A DNA stretch of 64,000 nt from Alteripontixanthobacter maritimus (GTDB taxonomy: Bacteria; Pseudomonadota; Alphaproteobacteria; Sphingomonadales; Sphingomonadaceae). The notes beneath the pieces are model-generated. The model did not search any database. It was not told the origin of the DNA and worked only from the letters and a program-made list of their open reading frames with translations. Where the stretch lies: contig NZ_QBKA01000002.1 of NCBI RefSeq assembly GCF_003340475.1, positions 2,427,501 to 2,491,500 on the forward strand, written 5' to 3'. The translations under genes and the position numbers were made by a program. Positions 25,492-35,224 of this stretch are shown piece after piece (positions within the stretch are counted from its first letter, which is position 1; every line of letters begins with the position of its first letter).

Positions 25492-27428
25492 TGGATCTCG
25501 GCGTGCAATCATCGCGCGCCGCAGCGCCCGATACTTCCGACGGCACCGGCAATGGTGCAGCGCCCGACCATTCCGAACAGGAGGCGCAGATGGCTATCCC
25601 GCTGGCGCCGGGTCGCGACGAACCGGCCGCCGAACATGGCGCCAAATATTCAGGGTCGGATGATACCGACCTGCAGCCTGAAACGAAGGGTAGCGAACTG
25701 CTGGAGCCCGGTCGTGCGCTGGTCGTATCCGACTTTACAACGCCCCGCCTCAATCCCGGCGAGAAACTGATCCGGCTGGCGTATCGGATGGGCATCCCTT
25801 CCGCCACCATCGTGGCTCCGTTCCGAAAGGCGCAGCGTACCCGCTTGCTGGCTAAGGTAAAGCCGCCGGAATTCGGTGATCGCAGCGCGGGCATGGCTTT
25901 GCGTGCAGGCCACTTCCTGATTTATGGCGTCAAGGCGCCGATTGCGCAGATGGATTACGCCACCGGCGCGCCGCTCACGCCCCCGTTTGAACGCGCAATC
26001 CATGGCTTCGGCTGGATGCGGGATCTGGCGGCATGCGGTACGGTGGAACAGGTTGCGAATGCCGCGGGGCGCGTGACGTCAGGATGGCTTGCAGCCAATC
26101 CCAAGCCTGCGCGCGGTCCGGCATGGAAGGTCGAACATACCGGACATCGCCTGCTCGCGTGGCTGGTCCACGCGCCGCTGGTGCTGGACAAGGCTGACGA
26201 CAAGGCGCGCACGCAGATCCTGCAGGCGATATCTGATACCGCGCGCTGGCTCGACCGGAATGTGACCAAGGCCGACGATCAGCTGGGTGCGGTAGCTGGC
26301 TGGGCGGCGATTACCGCCGCCGGGCTGTTGTTGCCCGACGGCAAGCCACGGCGTATCTTTGGTGAGGCCGGGCTGGTACGTGCGTTGGGCGAATTGGTGG
26401 CGGATGATGGCGGCGTGCTGTCACGCAGTCCGCTGGCGCAGATGGATGCCATCACCGTGCTGACCGACCTTGCCGCCTGCTACGAGGCTGCCGGACGCGA
26501 CGTACCCGAAGCGCTCGATACTATGCGCGCGCTGCTGGTGCCGCCGCTGCTGGCACTGGTGCATAGCGATGGCCGGCTGGGGAGCTGGCAGGGTGCGAAT
26601 TCCGTGCGCGCCCCACGTCTCGCCGCGCTGATTGCGGCCAGCGGGGTCCGTACCCGCCCGCTGAAGGATGTGCGGCAATGGGGGTATCAGCGGATCGCTG
26701 CCGGCAAAAGTGTGCTGCAACTGGACGCCGCGCCGCCGCCGCTGGCGCGCCACGCACGTTGGGGCTGCGCGTCTACGCTGGCGTTCGAACTGAGCAGCGG
26801 CGATCACCGGATCATCGTCAATTGCGGCGGGGCTGCGGTTGCCGGCGGACAGACGCCGGTACGGATCGAGCAGGGTCTGCGCGCCACGGCTGCGCATTCC
26901 ACGCTGGTTCTGGACGATGCGAATTCCACCGCCGTCCATATCAAGGGCAAGCTTGGCGCGGGCGTGACGGAGGTCGAGGTGGACCGCCGTACGCTGCGCC
27001 GCGAAAACGGCACCGCCACTCGGATCGAGGCCAGCCATGACGGCTATGGCGCGCGTTACGGCCTGACCCATCGCCGCATCCTGATCATGAAGGATGATGG
27101 CGACGAGCTGCGCGGCGAGGATGTGCTGGTGCCCTCGGGCAAGAATGGCAAGCGCGGCAAGATCGGTTTCGCCATCCGCTTCCACATCGGCCTTGGCATC
27201 GAAATCGGCCTGGCGGAGGACCGGTTGGGCGCAGGGCTCGCCTTGCCGGACGGCAGCTATTGGCAGTTCCGCGTCGGCAATTCGAATTTCAACGGCGAGG
27301 TTGCCGTGGAAGAAAGCCTGTGGGTGGATGGCCAGGGCCGCCCGCAACCAATCCAGCAGCTTGTCATCCAGGGTATGACGAGTCGCGGCGGCGGGCGCTT
27401 TTCCTGGCTGTTGAAGAAAACGGGATAA
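25491..27428 (+). CDS. Heparinase II/III family protein
   Basis: This 645-residue protein has a low-complexity N-terminus (residues 1-75), an alpha/alpha-toroid-like helical half ([55 protein letters not shown]) and a beta-rich C-terminal heparinase II/III domain ([46 protein letters not shown]). This is the uronide-lyase-like family found in many alphaproteobacteria between rpe and purH. No signal peptide is seen, so a cytoplasmic location is likely and a classical extracellular lyase role is doubtful. The gene is coupled to rpe by a one-base overlap and followed by purH after 11 bases. Confidence 0.88.
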   Translation: MDLGVQSSRAAAPDTSDGTGNGAAPDHSEQEAQMAIPLAPGRDEPAAEHGAKYSGSDDTDLQPETKGSELLEPGRALVVSDFTTPRLNPGEKLIRLAYRMGIPSATIVAPFRKAQRTRLLAKVKPPEFGDRSAGMALRAGHFLIYGVKAPIAQMDYATGAPLTPPFERAIHGFGWMRDLAACGTVEQVANAAGRVTSGWLAANPKPARGPAWKVEHTGHRLLAWLVHAPLVLDKADDKARTQILQAISDTARWLDRNVTKADDQLGAVAGWAAITAAGLLLPDGKPRRIFGEAGLVRALGELVADDGGVLSRSPLAQMDAITVLTDLAACYEAAGRDVPEALDTMRALLVPPLLALVHSDGRLGSWQGANSVRAPRLAALIAASGVRTRPLKDVRQWGYQRIAAGKSVLQLDAAPPPLARHARWGCASTLAFELSSGDHRIIVNCGGAAVAGGQTPVRIEQGLRATAAHSTLVLDDANSTAVHIKGKLGAGVTEVEVDRRTLRRENGTATRIEASHDGYGARYGLTHRRILIMKDDGDELRGEDVLVPSGKNGKRGKIGFAIRFHIGLGIEIGLAEDRLGAGLALPDGSYWQFRVGNSNFNGEVAVEESLWVDGQGRPQPIQQLVIQGMTSRGGGRFSWLLKKTG

Positions 27429-27439
27429 GGTTCGCACAA

Positions 27440-29029
27440 ATGACTGACGTTACGATCAAGCGGGCCCTGCTGTCGGTGTCCGACAAGACCGGCGTTGCCG
27501 ATCTGGGCAAGATGTTGGCCGCGCGCGGCGTTGAACTCGTGTCTACTGGCGGCACTGCGAAGGCGCTGCGCGATGCGGGACTGGCAGTGCGCGATGTGTC
27601 GGACCTGACCGGCTTTCCCGAAATGATGGACGGACGGGTCAAGACGCTACACCCGATGGTCCATGGCGGGCTGCTGGCGGTGCGCGACAATCCCGAACAT
27701 GCGGCGGCGATGGACGAACACGGCATCGGCGCGATCGACCTGGTGGTGGTGAACCTCTACCCGTTCGTGCAGACCGTGGCGAAGGGCGCGGACCGCCCTG
27801 AAATCATCGAGAACATCGATATCGGCGGGCCGAGCATGGTCCGGTCTGCCGCCAAGAATCACGGTTTCGTCACGATCCTGACCGATCCCGCCGATTACGG
27901 CACGCTGGCAGACGAGCTGGACGGGCATGACGGCGCGACGTCCCAACCGTTCCGCGCACGCATGGCCGCCAAGGCGTTTGCTGCCACCGCCGCCTATGAC
28001 AGCGCGATCGCCAGCTGGTTCGGCTTTGCCGATCAAGGCGAGAAATTCCCGCCCCGCCGCACCATCGCGAGCAAGCTTGCAGGCAAACTTCGCTACGGTG
28101 AAAACCCGCATCAGGATGCGGCGCTGTACCTGCCGGAAGGGCCGCACACGTCCGGTCTGCCGCAGGCTGAGCAAATTCAGGGCAAGGCGCTCAGCTACAA
28201 CAATTACAACGATGCCAATGCCGCGCTGGAACTGGTGGCGGAGTTTGCCGGCGGCGCGCCAGCCTGCGTGATCGTGAAACACGCCAACCCGTGCGGCGTG
28301 GCGCAGGCCGACACGCTGATCGATGCGTGGCAGGGCGCGCTCGAATGCGACAGCGTATCGGCATTTGGCGGGATCGTGGCAGTGAATCGCCCGCTGGATG
28401 CGGAAACGGCCACGGCCATCACGAAAATCTTCACCGAAGTGGTGGTTGCGCCCGGTGCGGACGATGAAGCGCTCGAAATCTTTGCAAAAAAGAAAAACCT
28501 GCGCCTGCTCCTGGTGGACGGCTTCCCCGATCCGCGCCGCGTCGGCCAGACGCTGGCAATCATCGCGGGCGGCATCCTTACGCAGGACCGCGACAATGGC
28601 GCGGTCATTGCGGACGATCTGAAAGTGGTCACCAAGCGCGCACCGACGGATCAGGAGGTGCGCGACTGCCTGTTCGCATGGACCGTGGCGCGGCACACCA
28701 AATCGAATGCCATCGTCTACGCTAAAAACGGAATTACGGCGGGTATCGGCGCGGGCCAGATGAACCGACGTGACAGCAGCCGCATCGCCGCGATGAAGGC
28801 CGCCGAAGCTGCGCAGACGTTCGGTTGGGACCAGGCGCGAACCGTTGGCAGCGCAGTGGCATCCGATGCGTTCTTCCCCTTCGCGGATGGCTTGCTATCG
28901 GCCGCCGAGGCAGGAGCAACAGCCGTCATCCAGCCCGGCGGCTCGATCCGTGACGACGAGGTAATTGCCGCTGCCGACGAAGCGGGACTGGCGATGGTTT
29001 ATACCGGAATGCGCCACTTCCGGCATTGA
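27440..29029 (+). CDS. purH: Bifunctional AICAR transformylase / IMP cyclohydrolase
   Basis: The 529-residue enzyme catalyses the last two steps of IMP synthesis. The N-terminal IMP cyclohydrolase domain (1-200) shows [47 protein letters not shown] and [18 protein letters not shown]; the C-terminal transformylase shows [53 protein letters not shown] and [12 protein letters not shown]. It is the last gene of the rpe-heparinase-purH run. Its stop abuts the stop of the convergent META lipoprotein gene with no bases between. Confidence 0.97.
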   Translation: MTDVTIKRALLSVSDKTGVADLGKMLAARGVELVSTGGTAKALRDAGLAVRDVSDLTGFPEMMDGRVKTLHPMVHGGLLAVRDNPEHAAAMDEHGIGAIDLVVVNLYPFVQTVAKGADRPEIIENIDIGGPSMVRSAAKNHGFVTILTDPADYGTLADELDGHDGATSQPFRARMAAKAFAATAAYDSAIASWFGFADQGEKFPPRRTIASKLAGKLRYGENPHQDAALYLPEGPHTSGLPQAEQIQGKALSYNNYNDANAALELVAEFAGGAPACVIVKHANPCGVAQADTLIDAWQGALECDSVSAFGGIVAVNRPLDAETATAITKIFTEVVVAPGADDEALEIFAKKKNLRLLLVDGFPDPRRVGQTLAIIAGGILTQDRDNGAVIADDLKVVTKRAPTDQEVRDCLFAWTVARHTKSNAIVYAKNGITAGIGAGQMNRRDSSRIAAMKAAEAAQTFGWDQARTVGSAVASDAFFPFADGLLSAAEAGATAVIQPGGSIRDDEVIAAADEAGLAMVYTGMRHFRH

Positions 29030-29881
29030 TTACCGGTCGCGGGTCGGCGGTTCCGAAATACGCTGCAGCAGGATCGGCTCCGGCCCAGTAAGTTGCAGCT
29101 TATCTTTCGCCAGCAGGCGATAGCCGGTCACCATCTCGGCCGCAGCTAACAGGCTTGCCTCCGCCTCCATCAGCAGTGGTTCGCACCGCATCTGTGTGCT
29201 AGCAAAACTGCCTATGACAAGTCGCCCTGCCTTGGGTGAGGACCATTGCGCGCCGCCGCTGTTGCATCCCGCGCTGGCGCTGTACCAATTCGGTGCGAAG
29301 CTGACCGATGCGGGCTTTGGCCCTTTCCATGCGGCACCAGCAACAGATACGACGCGCCAATCCCCCTCCAAGTCCGGAACCGGACCGATGCGCCTTTTCA
29401 GTTCGGCCATGGTCCCATCGGTCGCCGTCAGCGTCAGTGTACCGTCGCCGCTAACCGCCCATGCGTTGGCCTGATCGACGAACCGCGCTAGGGTACGCTC
29501 CAGCTCAGGCGCTGCAGCGGTTGAGCATTTGGCGATCACCACCGCTTCGCGCCGCCAGGTTCGCAGCGTCCCGTCTGCCCCGGCTGCATAAAACGCCGGA
29601 TGCCCGCCACCACATCCGGCTTCGTGACTGAAAAACTCGTCGCTTTGAAAATGTACGATGCCGATATCCGCACTGTTGCCAGATGGATATGCCAGTTCGC
29701 CGATGCGCTGGACCATCCATTGTCCCCCGAGCATGGTTGCGGCTTCGGCATCTGCCGCCGGTGTCGCCGCTGCCGGTGCAGGCGTGGGTGCGCGATCAGT
29801 GGTGGGTGGCGGAACACAAGCGGCCACCGACAAAGCGGACGCGATACCCGCCGCCACTACCACCGCCTTCACATGCCACAT
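29030..29881 (-). CDS. META-domain (HslJ-like) lipoprotein
   Basis: This 283-residue protein has a lipoprotein signal (VVVAAGIASALSVAAC, Cys about 22) followed by a Pro/Ala/Thr linker. The body appears to hold two related META/HslJ-type domains: GGQWMVQRIGELAYP...GCGGGH and LEGDWRVVSVAGAAW...SAGCNSGGAQW followed by QMRCEPLLMEAEASLLAAA. The pattern W-x-V, x-GCN-G-x-x-W, and MRC is diagnostic for the C-terminal copy. It is a periplasmic or outer-membrane lipoprotein of unknown role; HslJ is linked to stress in E. coli. It converges on purH with zero spacing. Confidence 0.82.
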   Translation of the reverse strand: MWHVKAVVVAAGIASALSVAACVPPPTTDRAPTPAPAAATPAADAEAATMLGGQWMVQRIGELAYPSGNSADIGIVHFQSDEFFSHEAGCGGGHPAFYAAGADGTLRTWRREAVVIAKCSTAAAPELERTLARFVDQANAWAVSGDGTLTLTATDGTMAELKRRIGPVPDLEGDWRVVSVAGAAWKGPKPASVSFAPNWYSASAGCNSGGAQWSSPKAGRLVIGSFASTQMRCEPLLMEAEASLLAAAEMVTGYRLLAKDKLQLTGPEPILLQRISEPPTRDR

Positions 29882-30012
29882 CGCACCGCCCCTGTTTTCT
29901 GCAAGTTACGCAGTGTCCGCCCGATCACCTGAACGCAAGGCAACGCCGCAATTCAGCGATTGCTAACAGGTGCTGCTGTAACCATCTGGCTTATTCATTC
30001 GAAAGAGTCCTC

Positions 30013-30165
30013 ATGACCAGTTTTCTGAAATCCGAAGTTACCCGCCTTGTTGCAGCCGGCTTCACCATCGGCACCGCATTTTCCATCATCCAGATGGACT
30101 CTGCCGCACGGTCCGAAATCGCGCCTGCGATCCTGGGTGCGGTATTGGGTCTGGCTGGACTGTGA
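30013..30165 (+). CDS. Small membrane-associated protein, 50 residues
   Basis: The frame MTSFLKSEVTRLVAAGFTIG... ends at 30165. It contains a hydrophobic stretch (RLVAAGFTIGTAFSII) and a second one at the C-terminus (ILGAVLGLAGL), so it may be a two-segment membrane microprotein. An AAAGAG site precedes the ATG, and its stop overlaps the GTG start of msrA (GTGA), a strong sign of a real, coupled gene. No family was recognised. Confidence 0.65.
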   Translation: MTSFLKSEVTRLVAAGFTIGTAFSIIQMDSAARSEIAPAILGAVLGLAGL

Positions 30166-30839
30166 GGCGCATACTTCCCTTTTTCGCGGCTGCCGGGCTC
30201 GTTCTGTCAGCTTGCAACGGTCCCGCCATTGCCGCTGAAAACGTGGTCGCCGCACCTCTGGCCAAACGGGTCGCCAAGGAAGGCGCGGGTTTGAAAACTG
30301 CGATTTTCGCAGGCGGATGTTTCTGGGGTATCGAAGCGGTTTTCAGTCATACCAAGGGCGTCAAAAGCGCGATTGCCGGCTATCATGGCGGCAACAAGGC
30401 GACCGCCACCTACGCGCAAACCAACACCGGCGTCACTGGGCATGCGGAAGCGGTGAAGGTGGTCTACGATCCAAAGGTTGTGCGCTACGACCAGCTGCTG
30501 CGTATTTTCTTCTCCGTTGGGGCCGATCCAACCGTGCGCAACCGGCAGGGCCCTGATCGCGGCCCGCAATATCGCGCCGCGCTGGTTCCAGTCAGCAAGG
30601 AACAGCGCATCGTGGCGGCGTCTTATCTCAAACAGATGCAGGCCAGCGGCAAGTGGTCGCGCCCGATCGTGACCGAGATCGAACCGCACAAGACGTTCTA
30701 CAAGGCGGAAGCCTATCATCAGGACTTTGCCGCGAAGAACCCGGGCCACCCCTATATCCGGCGGTGGGATGCGCCCAAGGTGAACGCGCTGAAGCGGCTG
30801 TACCCTTCCAAATACCGCGCCACTTTCAAGCGAGGGTAA
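30162..30839 (+). CDS. msrA: Peptide methionine sulfoxide reductase MsrA, exported lipoprotein
   Basis: The 225-residue enzyme reduces methionine-S-sulfoxide. It has the MsrA active site GGCFWG (catalytic C53) and typical blocks GYHGG, GHAEAVKVVYDP, HDP-like GADPTVRNRQGPDRGPQYRAAL and AEAYHQDF. Unlike cytosolic MsrA it starts with a lipoprotein-type signal (LPFFAAAGLVLSAC, C18), so it should act in the periplasm. The GTG start overlaps the small upstream gene. An exported MsrB is encoded at 46238-46729. Confidence 0.95.
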   Translation: MRRILPFFAAAGLVLSACNGPAIAAENVVAAPLAKRVAKEGAGLKTAIFAGGCFWGIEAVFSHTKGVKSAIAGYHGGNKATATYAQTNTGVTGHAEAVKVVYDPKVVRYDQLLRIFFSVGADPTVRNRQGPDRGPQYRAALVPVSKEQRIVAASYLKQMQASGKWSRPIVTEIEPHKTFYKAEAYHQDFAAKNPGHPYIRRWDAPKVNALKRLYPSKYRATFKRG

Positions 30840-30885
30840 CAGCGCGCGGGTAGAAGCGGACGACGGCAGTCGCTATATCGCCGTC

Positions 30886-31353
30886 ATGGGCGAAGCTGCA
30901 AAACACCATCACCACGAACATTCCGGCGAAAAGCTGGTCGATGCCGCGCGCAATTCCCTGGTGGAATCGGGCGAACAATGGACTGGTATGCGCGAGGCAG
31001 TGTTCGCCGAACTCGCCCGGCACGAACGCCCTGCCAGCGCCTACGACATTGCCGACAATCTGGGTAAGGCACGCGGCAAGCGGGTGGCCGCCAACAGCAT
31101 TTACCGCATTCTCGACCTGTTCGTGGCCAACAACCTCGCCATGCGGGTCGAAAGCGCCAACGCCTACCTCGCCAACACACATCCCGGCTGCGCGCATGAT
31201 TGCATCTTCATGGTGTGCGACGAATGCGGAGAAGCCACCCATGTCGATGACGACGCGGTATCGCAGCGCATCAGAGGCGTTGCAGCGGAAAGCAATTTCA
31301 CGGCGCGGCGCCCGATTATCGAAATTCGCGGGCTATGCAGCGCCTGCCGGTAA
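30886..31353 (+). CDS. Fur-family transcriptional regulator (Zur-like)
   Basis: The 155-residue protein has a winged-helix N-terminal domain (TGMREAVFAELARHERPASAYDIADNL, KRVAANSIYRILDLFVANNLAMRVES) and a metal-binding C-terminal domain with HPGCAHDCIFMVCDECGE and a final CSAC, the structural zinc cysteines of Fur proteins. Residues 7-12 are a His-rich run (HHHHEH). Conservation of the C-x2-C pairs and the alphaproteobacterial pattern suggests Zur rather than Fur or Irr, but this is a guess. It lies 46 bases after msrA. Targets were not identified. Confidence 0.87.
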   Translation: MGEAAKHHHHEHSGEKLVDAARNSLVESGEQWTGMREAVFAELARHERPASAYDIADNLGKARGKRVAANSIYRILDLFVANNLAMRVESANAYLANTHPGCAHDCIFMVCDECGEATHVDDDAVSQRIRGVAAESNFTARRPIIEIRGLCSACR

Positions 31354-31371
31354 TCCCTTCGCTTTAAACGA

Positions 31372-31424
31372 AAGCCCGCCGCTGCTGCTTTGCGGTTATC
31401 CGGAGAAGCGGGCAGGGCGGGCTT
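31372..31424. terminator. Long-loop inverted repeat between convergent genes
   Basis: AAGCCCGCC (31372-31380) and GGCGGGCTT (31416-31424) are perfect 9-base complements around a 35-base loop; a smaller GCTTT/AAAGC repeat overlaps at 31361-31375. It lies between the Fur-family gene and the convergent SDR gene. It could terminate both, though T-tracts are weak. Confidence 0.4.
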
Positions 31425-31452
31425 CGGTCAAGTCGGTCTGAGCCGAACTGGT

Positions 31453-32205
31453 TTATAGCTTCGCGCCTCCCGACGCGTCGATCACCTGGCCGGTAACCCA
31501 GCCACTATCCGGACCGGCCAGAAATGCGGCCACTCCGGCGATATCGTCCGGCTGGCCGATCCGTTTCAGCGCCTGCATGTTGCGCGCATTCTCACCGCCT
31601 TCTTCGCTTTCCAGCCAAGCGGACATATCGGTCAGAATGGCGCCCGGTGCCACTGCGTTTACGCGGATGCCACGTGGGCCCCATTCGGCTGCAAGGTCGC
31701 GCACCAGCGTGTTCACCGCGCCTTTGGTCAGCGCATAAGCGGGTATTCCGGAAAAATGCGTCTGAGCCACGATGGAGCTGGTGAACACCACGCGGGCATC
31801 ATCCGCAAACCTGTCCGCCAGCCCCGTTGCCAGCAGGAATGGTGCGCGGACATTCACTGCCAATTGCCGGTCGATCACCGCCGCATCGGTATCGGCAAAG
31901 TCCACGAACTCGGCCACTCCGGCGTTATTCACCAGGATATCGAGCTTGGCCTCGCCCAGCAGCCTCTCGGTTTCGCGAGCCAGTTCTGCCGGTCCTGCGG
32001 GGTCGAGCAGATCACCTTGCAGCGAAACGGCGGAGCCACCCTCGTCCGCGATTTCTTTGACAAGAGCGTCGGCGGCGTCGGCGGACTGGCCATAATGCAC
32101 TAGCACATGCGCCCCGTCGGCAGCGAGACGGCGGGCAATAGCCGCGCCGATCCCGCGCGAGGCCCCGGTAACAAGGGCAGTTTGGTTGTGAAGTGATTTG
32201 CTCAT
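31453..32205 (-). CDS. SDR-family oxidoreductase
   Basis: The 250-residue classical short-chain dehydrogenase shows the NAD(P)-binding TGASRGIGAAIA, NNAGVAEF, the catalytic Ser (SSIVAQTHF), Tyr-x3-Lys in YALTKGA, and the RVNAVAPGAILTDMS motif. It probably reduces or oxidises an alcohol/ketone in the cytosol. An AAGGA site precedes the ATG at 32205. It is divergent from an ArsR-type regulator with two shared operators, so it is very likely that regulator's main target. Substrate unknown. Confidence 0.93.
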   Translation of the reverse strand: MSKSLHNQTALVTGASRGIGAAIARRLAADGAHVLVHYGQSADAADALVKEIADEGGSAVSLQGDLLDPAGPAELARETERLLGEAKLDILVNNAGVAEFVDFADTDAAVIDRQLAVNVRAPFLLATGLADRFADDARVVFTSSIVAQTHFSGIPAYALTKGAVNTLVRDLAAEWGPRGIRVNAVAPGAILTDMSAWLESEEGGENARNMQALKRIGQPDDIAGVAAFLAGPDSGWVTGQVIDASGGAKL

Positions 32206-32296
32206 GATATTCGTCCTTGATTGTGGGCTGGCAACAACCCTGCTCGGGGGCCGCGGCATTGCGACCATGTCGATGAAATAGGCGCATTGAGCATTA

Positions 32297-32313
32297 GTTC
32301 AATATATCCGAAC
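32297..32313. promoter_or_regulatory. Operator 1, GTTC-N9-GAAC
   Basis: GTTC-AATATATCC-GAAC is a symmetric site in the spacer between the divergent SDR and ArsR genes. An equal-format site lies 32 bases further (32329-32345), about three helical turns. Confidence 0.6.
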
Positions 32314-32328
32314 AATAGAAAAATTGAA

Positions 32329-32345
32329 GTTCGACATTCCGGAAC
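32329..32345. promoter_or_regulatory. Operator 2, GTTC-N9-GAAC
   Basis: AGTTC-GACATTCCG-GAACT, a 5-base-arm inverted repeat ending 12 bases before the GTG start of the ArsR-type gene. Same arms and spacer length as operator 1, so both are probably bound by that regulator. Confidence 0.65.
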
Positions 32346-32357
32346 TATATCGTTTGT

Positions 32358-32678
32358 GTGGCCCGCTTCATTCACCCTGACCTTGCAGATGTACCGCTTG
32401 CCGCGGCGCTGCACGCGCTGGCCGATCCATCACGCCTGAATATCGTGCGCCGTCTGGACGAAGATCGCCGTGATGGTGGCGCCGGGCTATCATGCAGCGA
32501 CGCAGCTTGCCCCGAACTTCCGCGGGCGACGATGTCGAACCATTACAACATCCTACGCGCAGCTGGACTGGTCGAGGCTCGCAAGGACGGCGTTCGGGTG
32601 CTGCATCGGTTGCGCCGCCAGGCGGTGGATGCTCGGTTCCCCGAGCTACTCAATGCCGTGCTCGCCGCTTCGGCCTGA
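32358..32678 (+). CDS. ArsR-family transcriptional regulator
   Basis: The 106-residue winged-helix protein starts at a GTG and shows [18 protein letters not shown], then the recognition helix [22 protein letters not shown] and [10 protein letters not shown]. Two cysteines (C46, C51) lie in [13 protein letters not shown], away from the usual CxC metal site, so thiol or redox sensing is as likely as metal. It is divergent from the SDR gene and likely represses it and itself through the twin GTTC-N9-GAAC sites. dxs follows after 46 bases in the same direction. Confidence 0.88.
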   Translation: MARFIHPDLADVPLAAALHALADPSRLNIVRRLDEDRRDGGAGLSCSDAACPELPRATMSNHYNILRAAGLVEARKDGVRVLHRLRRQAVDARFPELLNAVLAASA

Positions 32679-32724
32679 TTCTCGTTCATCGACACGCAGG
32701 CTGCCACTTGGTAAGCATGATGGG

Positions 32725-34656
32725 ATGACAGCTCCCAAGACCCCGCTCCTCGACACGGTGGATATGCCCGCCGACCTGCGCAAGCTCGACAAGTCGCAAT
32801 TGCGCCAGCTGGCCGATGAACTGCGGGACGAGATGATTTCCGCCGTCGGCAGTACCGGCGGGCATCTCGGTTCGGGCCTCGGCGTGGTGGAACTGACCAC
32901 GGCCATCCATTACGTGTTCAACACGCCTGACGATCGGTTGATCTGGGATGTCGGCCACCAGGCCTATCCGCACAAGATCTTGACCGGCAGGCGCGACCGT
33001 ATCCGCACCCTGCGTCAGGGTGGCGGACTGTCCGGCTTCACCAAGCGGACCGAGAGCGAATACGACCCGTTCGGCGCGGCGCATTCCAGCACGTCCATCT
33101 CGGCCGCGCTGGGCTTTGCAGTGGCCAACAAGCTCAACGACACGCCGGGCAAGGGCATTGCCGTCATCGGTGACGGCGCGATGAGCGCGGGCATGGCGTA
33201 TGAGGCGATGAACAATGCCGAGCAGGCAGGCAATCGGCTGGTGGTCATTCTGAACGACAACGACATGTCGATTGCTCCGCCGGTGGGCGGCCTGTCGGCC
33301 TATCTGGCGCGCATGGTGTCGAGCAGCGAATATCTCGGCCTGCGCAGCCTCGCGTCAAAACTGGTGAAGAAGATGTCGCGCCGGGTGCACAATTCGCTCG
33401 GTAAGGCGGAAGAATTCACGCGCGGTATGGTGACCGGTGGAACCTTGTTCGAGGAACTGGGCTTCTATTATGTCGGCCCGATCGACGGGCACAATCTCGA
33501 CCATTTGATCCCGGTGCTGGAAAACGTGCGCGATGCGGAAGATGGCCCGGTTCTGGTCCATGTCGTCACCAAGAAGGGCAAGGGTTACGCCCCTGCCGAA
33601 GACAGCGCCGACAAATATCACGGTGTGCCCAAATTCGACGTGGTCACGGGCGAGAAAGCGAAATCCGCCGCCGGCCCGCCCGCTTATCAGAACGTGTTCG
33701 GGGAAACGCTGGCCAAACTGGCCGATAATGATCCGCGTATCTGCGCGATTACCGCTGCCATGCCGAGCGGTACGGGCGTCGATAAATTTGCCGCCGCGCA
33801 TCCCACCCGCGCCTTCGATGTCGGCATTGCGGAACAGCACGGCGTGACCTTCGCCGCCGGGTTGGCAGCGCAGGGAATGCGGCCATTCGCAGCGATTTAC
33901 TCAACCTTCCTGCAGCGCGCCTATGATCAGGTGGTGCATGATGTCGCGATCCAGAACCTGCCGGTGCGCTTTGCCATCGACCGGGCTGGTCTGGTGGGCG
34001 CGGACGGCGCGACCCATGCGGGCAGTTTCGACATTACCTATCTGGCTTCGCTTCCCAATTTCGTTGTGATGGCCGCCGCGGACGAGGCGGAACTGGTTCA
34101 TATGACTTACACCGCCGCTGAACATGACAGCGGCCCTATCGCCCTGCGCTATCCGCGCGGCAATGGCGTGGGCGTGGACTTGCCCGAAACACCCATATTG
34201 CTGGAAATCGGCAAGGGACGCGTGGTGCGCGAAGGCAGCAAGGTCGCGCTGCTGTCGCTCGGCACGCGGCTGGCCGAAGCGCAAAAGGCCGCCGACCAGT
34301 TGGAAGCCAAAGGTTTGAGTACGACGGTGGCCGATCTGCGCTTTGCCAAGCCGCTTGATACCGATCTGATTGCACGGCTGATGCGTGACCATGAGGTGGT
34401 GGTCACGGTGGAGGAAGCCGCCATTGGCGGGCTGGGCGCGCATGTGCTCACTTATGCCAGTGACGAGGGGTTGACCGATGCGGGCCTGAAAATCCGCACG
34501 CTCCGCTTGCCAGACCGGTTCCAGGATCAGGACGCACCGGACAAGCAATATGACGAAGCCGGCCTGAACGCGCCGCAAATCGTCGAGACTGTGCTGAAGG
34601 CGCTACGCCACAACACCGCCGGGGACGATCAGCGCGTGGAAGAGGCACGCGCCTGA
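32725..34656 (+). CDS. dxs: 1-deoxy-D-xylulose-5-phosphate synthase
   Basis: The 643-residue thiamine-diphosphate enzyme condenses pyruvate and glyceraldehyde-3-phosphate, the first step of the MEP isoprenoid route. Motifs are [32 protein letters not shown] (TPP site), [14 protein letters not shown], and in the second half [35 protein letters not shown] and LRYPRGNG. Length is standard. The ATG at 32725 ([12 protein letters not shown]) fits homologues; the frame is open upstream across the ArsR gene. It likely supports carotenoid and quinone supply. Confidence 0.97.
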   Translation: MTAPKTPLLDTVDMPADLRKLDKSQLRQLADELRDEMISAVGSTGGHLGSGLGVVELTTAIHYVFNTPDDRLIWDVGHQAYPHKILTGRRDRIRTLRQGGGLSGFTKRTESEYDPFGAAHSSTSISAALGFAVANKLNDTPGKGIAVIGDGAMSAGMAYEAMNNAEQAGNRLVVILNDNDMSIAPPVGGLSAYLARMVSSSEYLGLRSLASKLVKKMSRRVHNSLGKAEEFTRGMVTGGTLFEELGFYYVGPIDGHNLDHLIPVLENVRDAEDGPVLVHVVTKKGKGYAPAEDSADKYHGVPKFDVVTGEKAKSAAGPPAYQNVFGETLAKLADNDPRICAITAAMPSGTGVDKFAAAHPTRAFDVGIAEQHGVTFAAGLAAQGMRPFAAIYSTFLQRAYDQVVHDVAIQNLPVRFAIDRAGLVGADGATHAGSFDITYLASLPNFVVMAAADEAELVHMTYTAAEHDSGPIALRYPRGNGVGVDLPETPILLEIGKGRVVREGSKVALLSLGTRLAEAQKAADQLEAKGLSTTVADLRFAKPLDTDLIARLMRDHEVVVTVEEAAIGGLGAHVLTYASDEGLTDAGLKIRTLRLPDRFQDQDAPDKQYDEAGLNAPQIVETVLKALRHNTAGDDQRVEEARA

Positions 34657-34720
34657 GAGAAACGCGGAAAGGGCAATTTGCTGGGCCGTACAGGTAGCGG
34701 AAGCGGCTAAGCGTCCGAGC

Positions 34721-35224
34721 CTATTGTTCGGCAATTCCCAGTAGCTCAACCTTGAACATCAGCGTTGCTCCGCCGGGAATGCGCGGGTTGCCCGTCACTC
34801 CGTAAGCAAGACTGGCAGGGGACGCGATTTCAATCGTGTCGCCCACAGCCATTTTCGGAATGGCGAGCTGCCAGGCGGAGATCAGACGGCCGAGCGGGAA
34901 TTCCACCGGCTCCCCGCGGTCGTAGGAACTGTCGAACGTTTCCCCATCCACAAACGTGCCTGCGTAGTGAACCTTGACCGTATCGGCCACGGTCGGGCGG
35001 GGGCCAATGCCATCGCCCGCGACCCTGCGCCACATCAGACCGCCATCGATGTAACCCCAGCCATCTTCGGCCGACAGTGTCGCGATAGCCGCCTGCTGGC
35101 GGTTATGCCACGCGGCGTCCTGCGCATGGTTAGTCGCGTCCGCCGAACGATCCTGTGCGGTTACACCCGATGCACTCGCTAACATGGCAGCTGCGGCAAA
35201 CAGGGTGACGCTACGCCTGCTCAC
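34721..35224 (-). CDS. FKBP-type peptidyl-prolyl cis-trans isomerase, exported
   Basis: This 167-residue protein has a signal peptide (SVTLFAAAAMLASASGVTAQ) and a C-terminal FKBP domain: VKVHYAGTFVDGETFDSSYDRGEPVEFPLG, ISAWQLAIPKMAVGD, and IPGGATLMFKVELLGI. The fold catalyses prolyl bond isomerisation in the periplasm. Several active-site aromatic residues appear (Y, F, W), consistent with activity. Its ATG overlaps the stop of the upstream amidohydrolase-like gene by four bases, placing it last in the POT-amidohydrolase operon. Confidence 0.93.
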   Translation of the reverse strand: MSRRSVTLFAAAAMLASASGVTAQDRSADATNHAQDAAWHNRQQAAIATLSAEDGWGYIDGGLMWRRVAGDGIGPRPTVADTVKVHYAGTFVDGETFDSSYDRGEPVEFPLGRLISAWQLAIPKMAVGDTIEIASPASLAYGVTGNPRIPGGATLMFKVELLGIAEQ

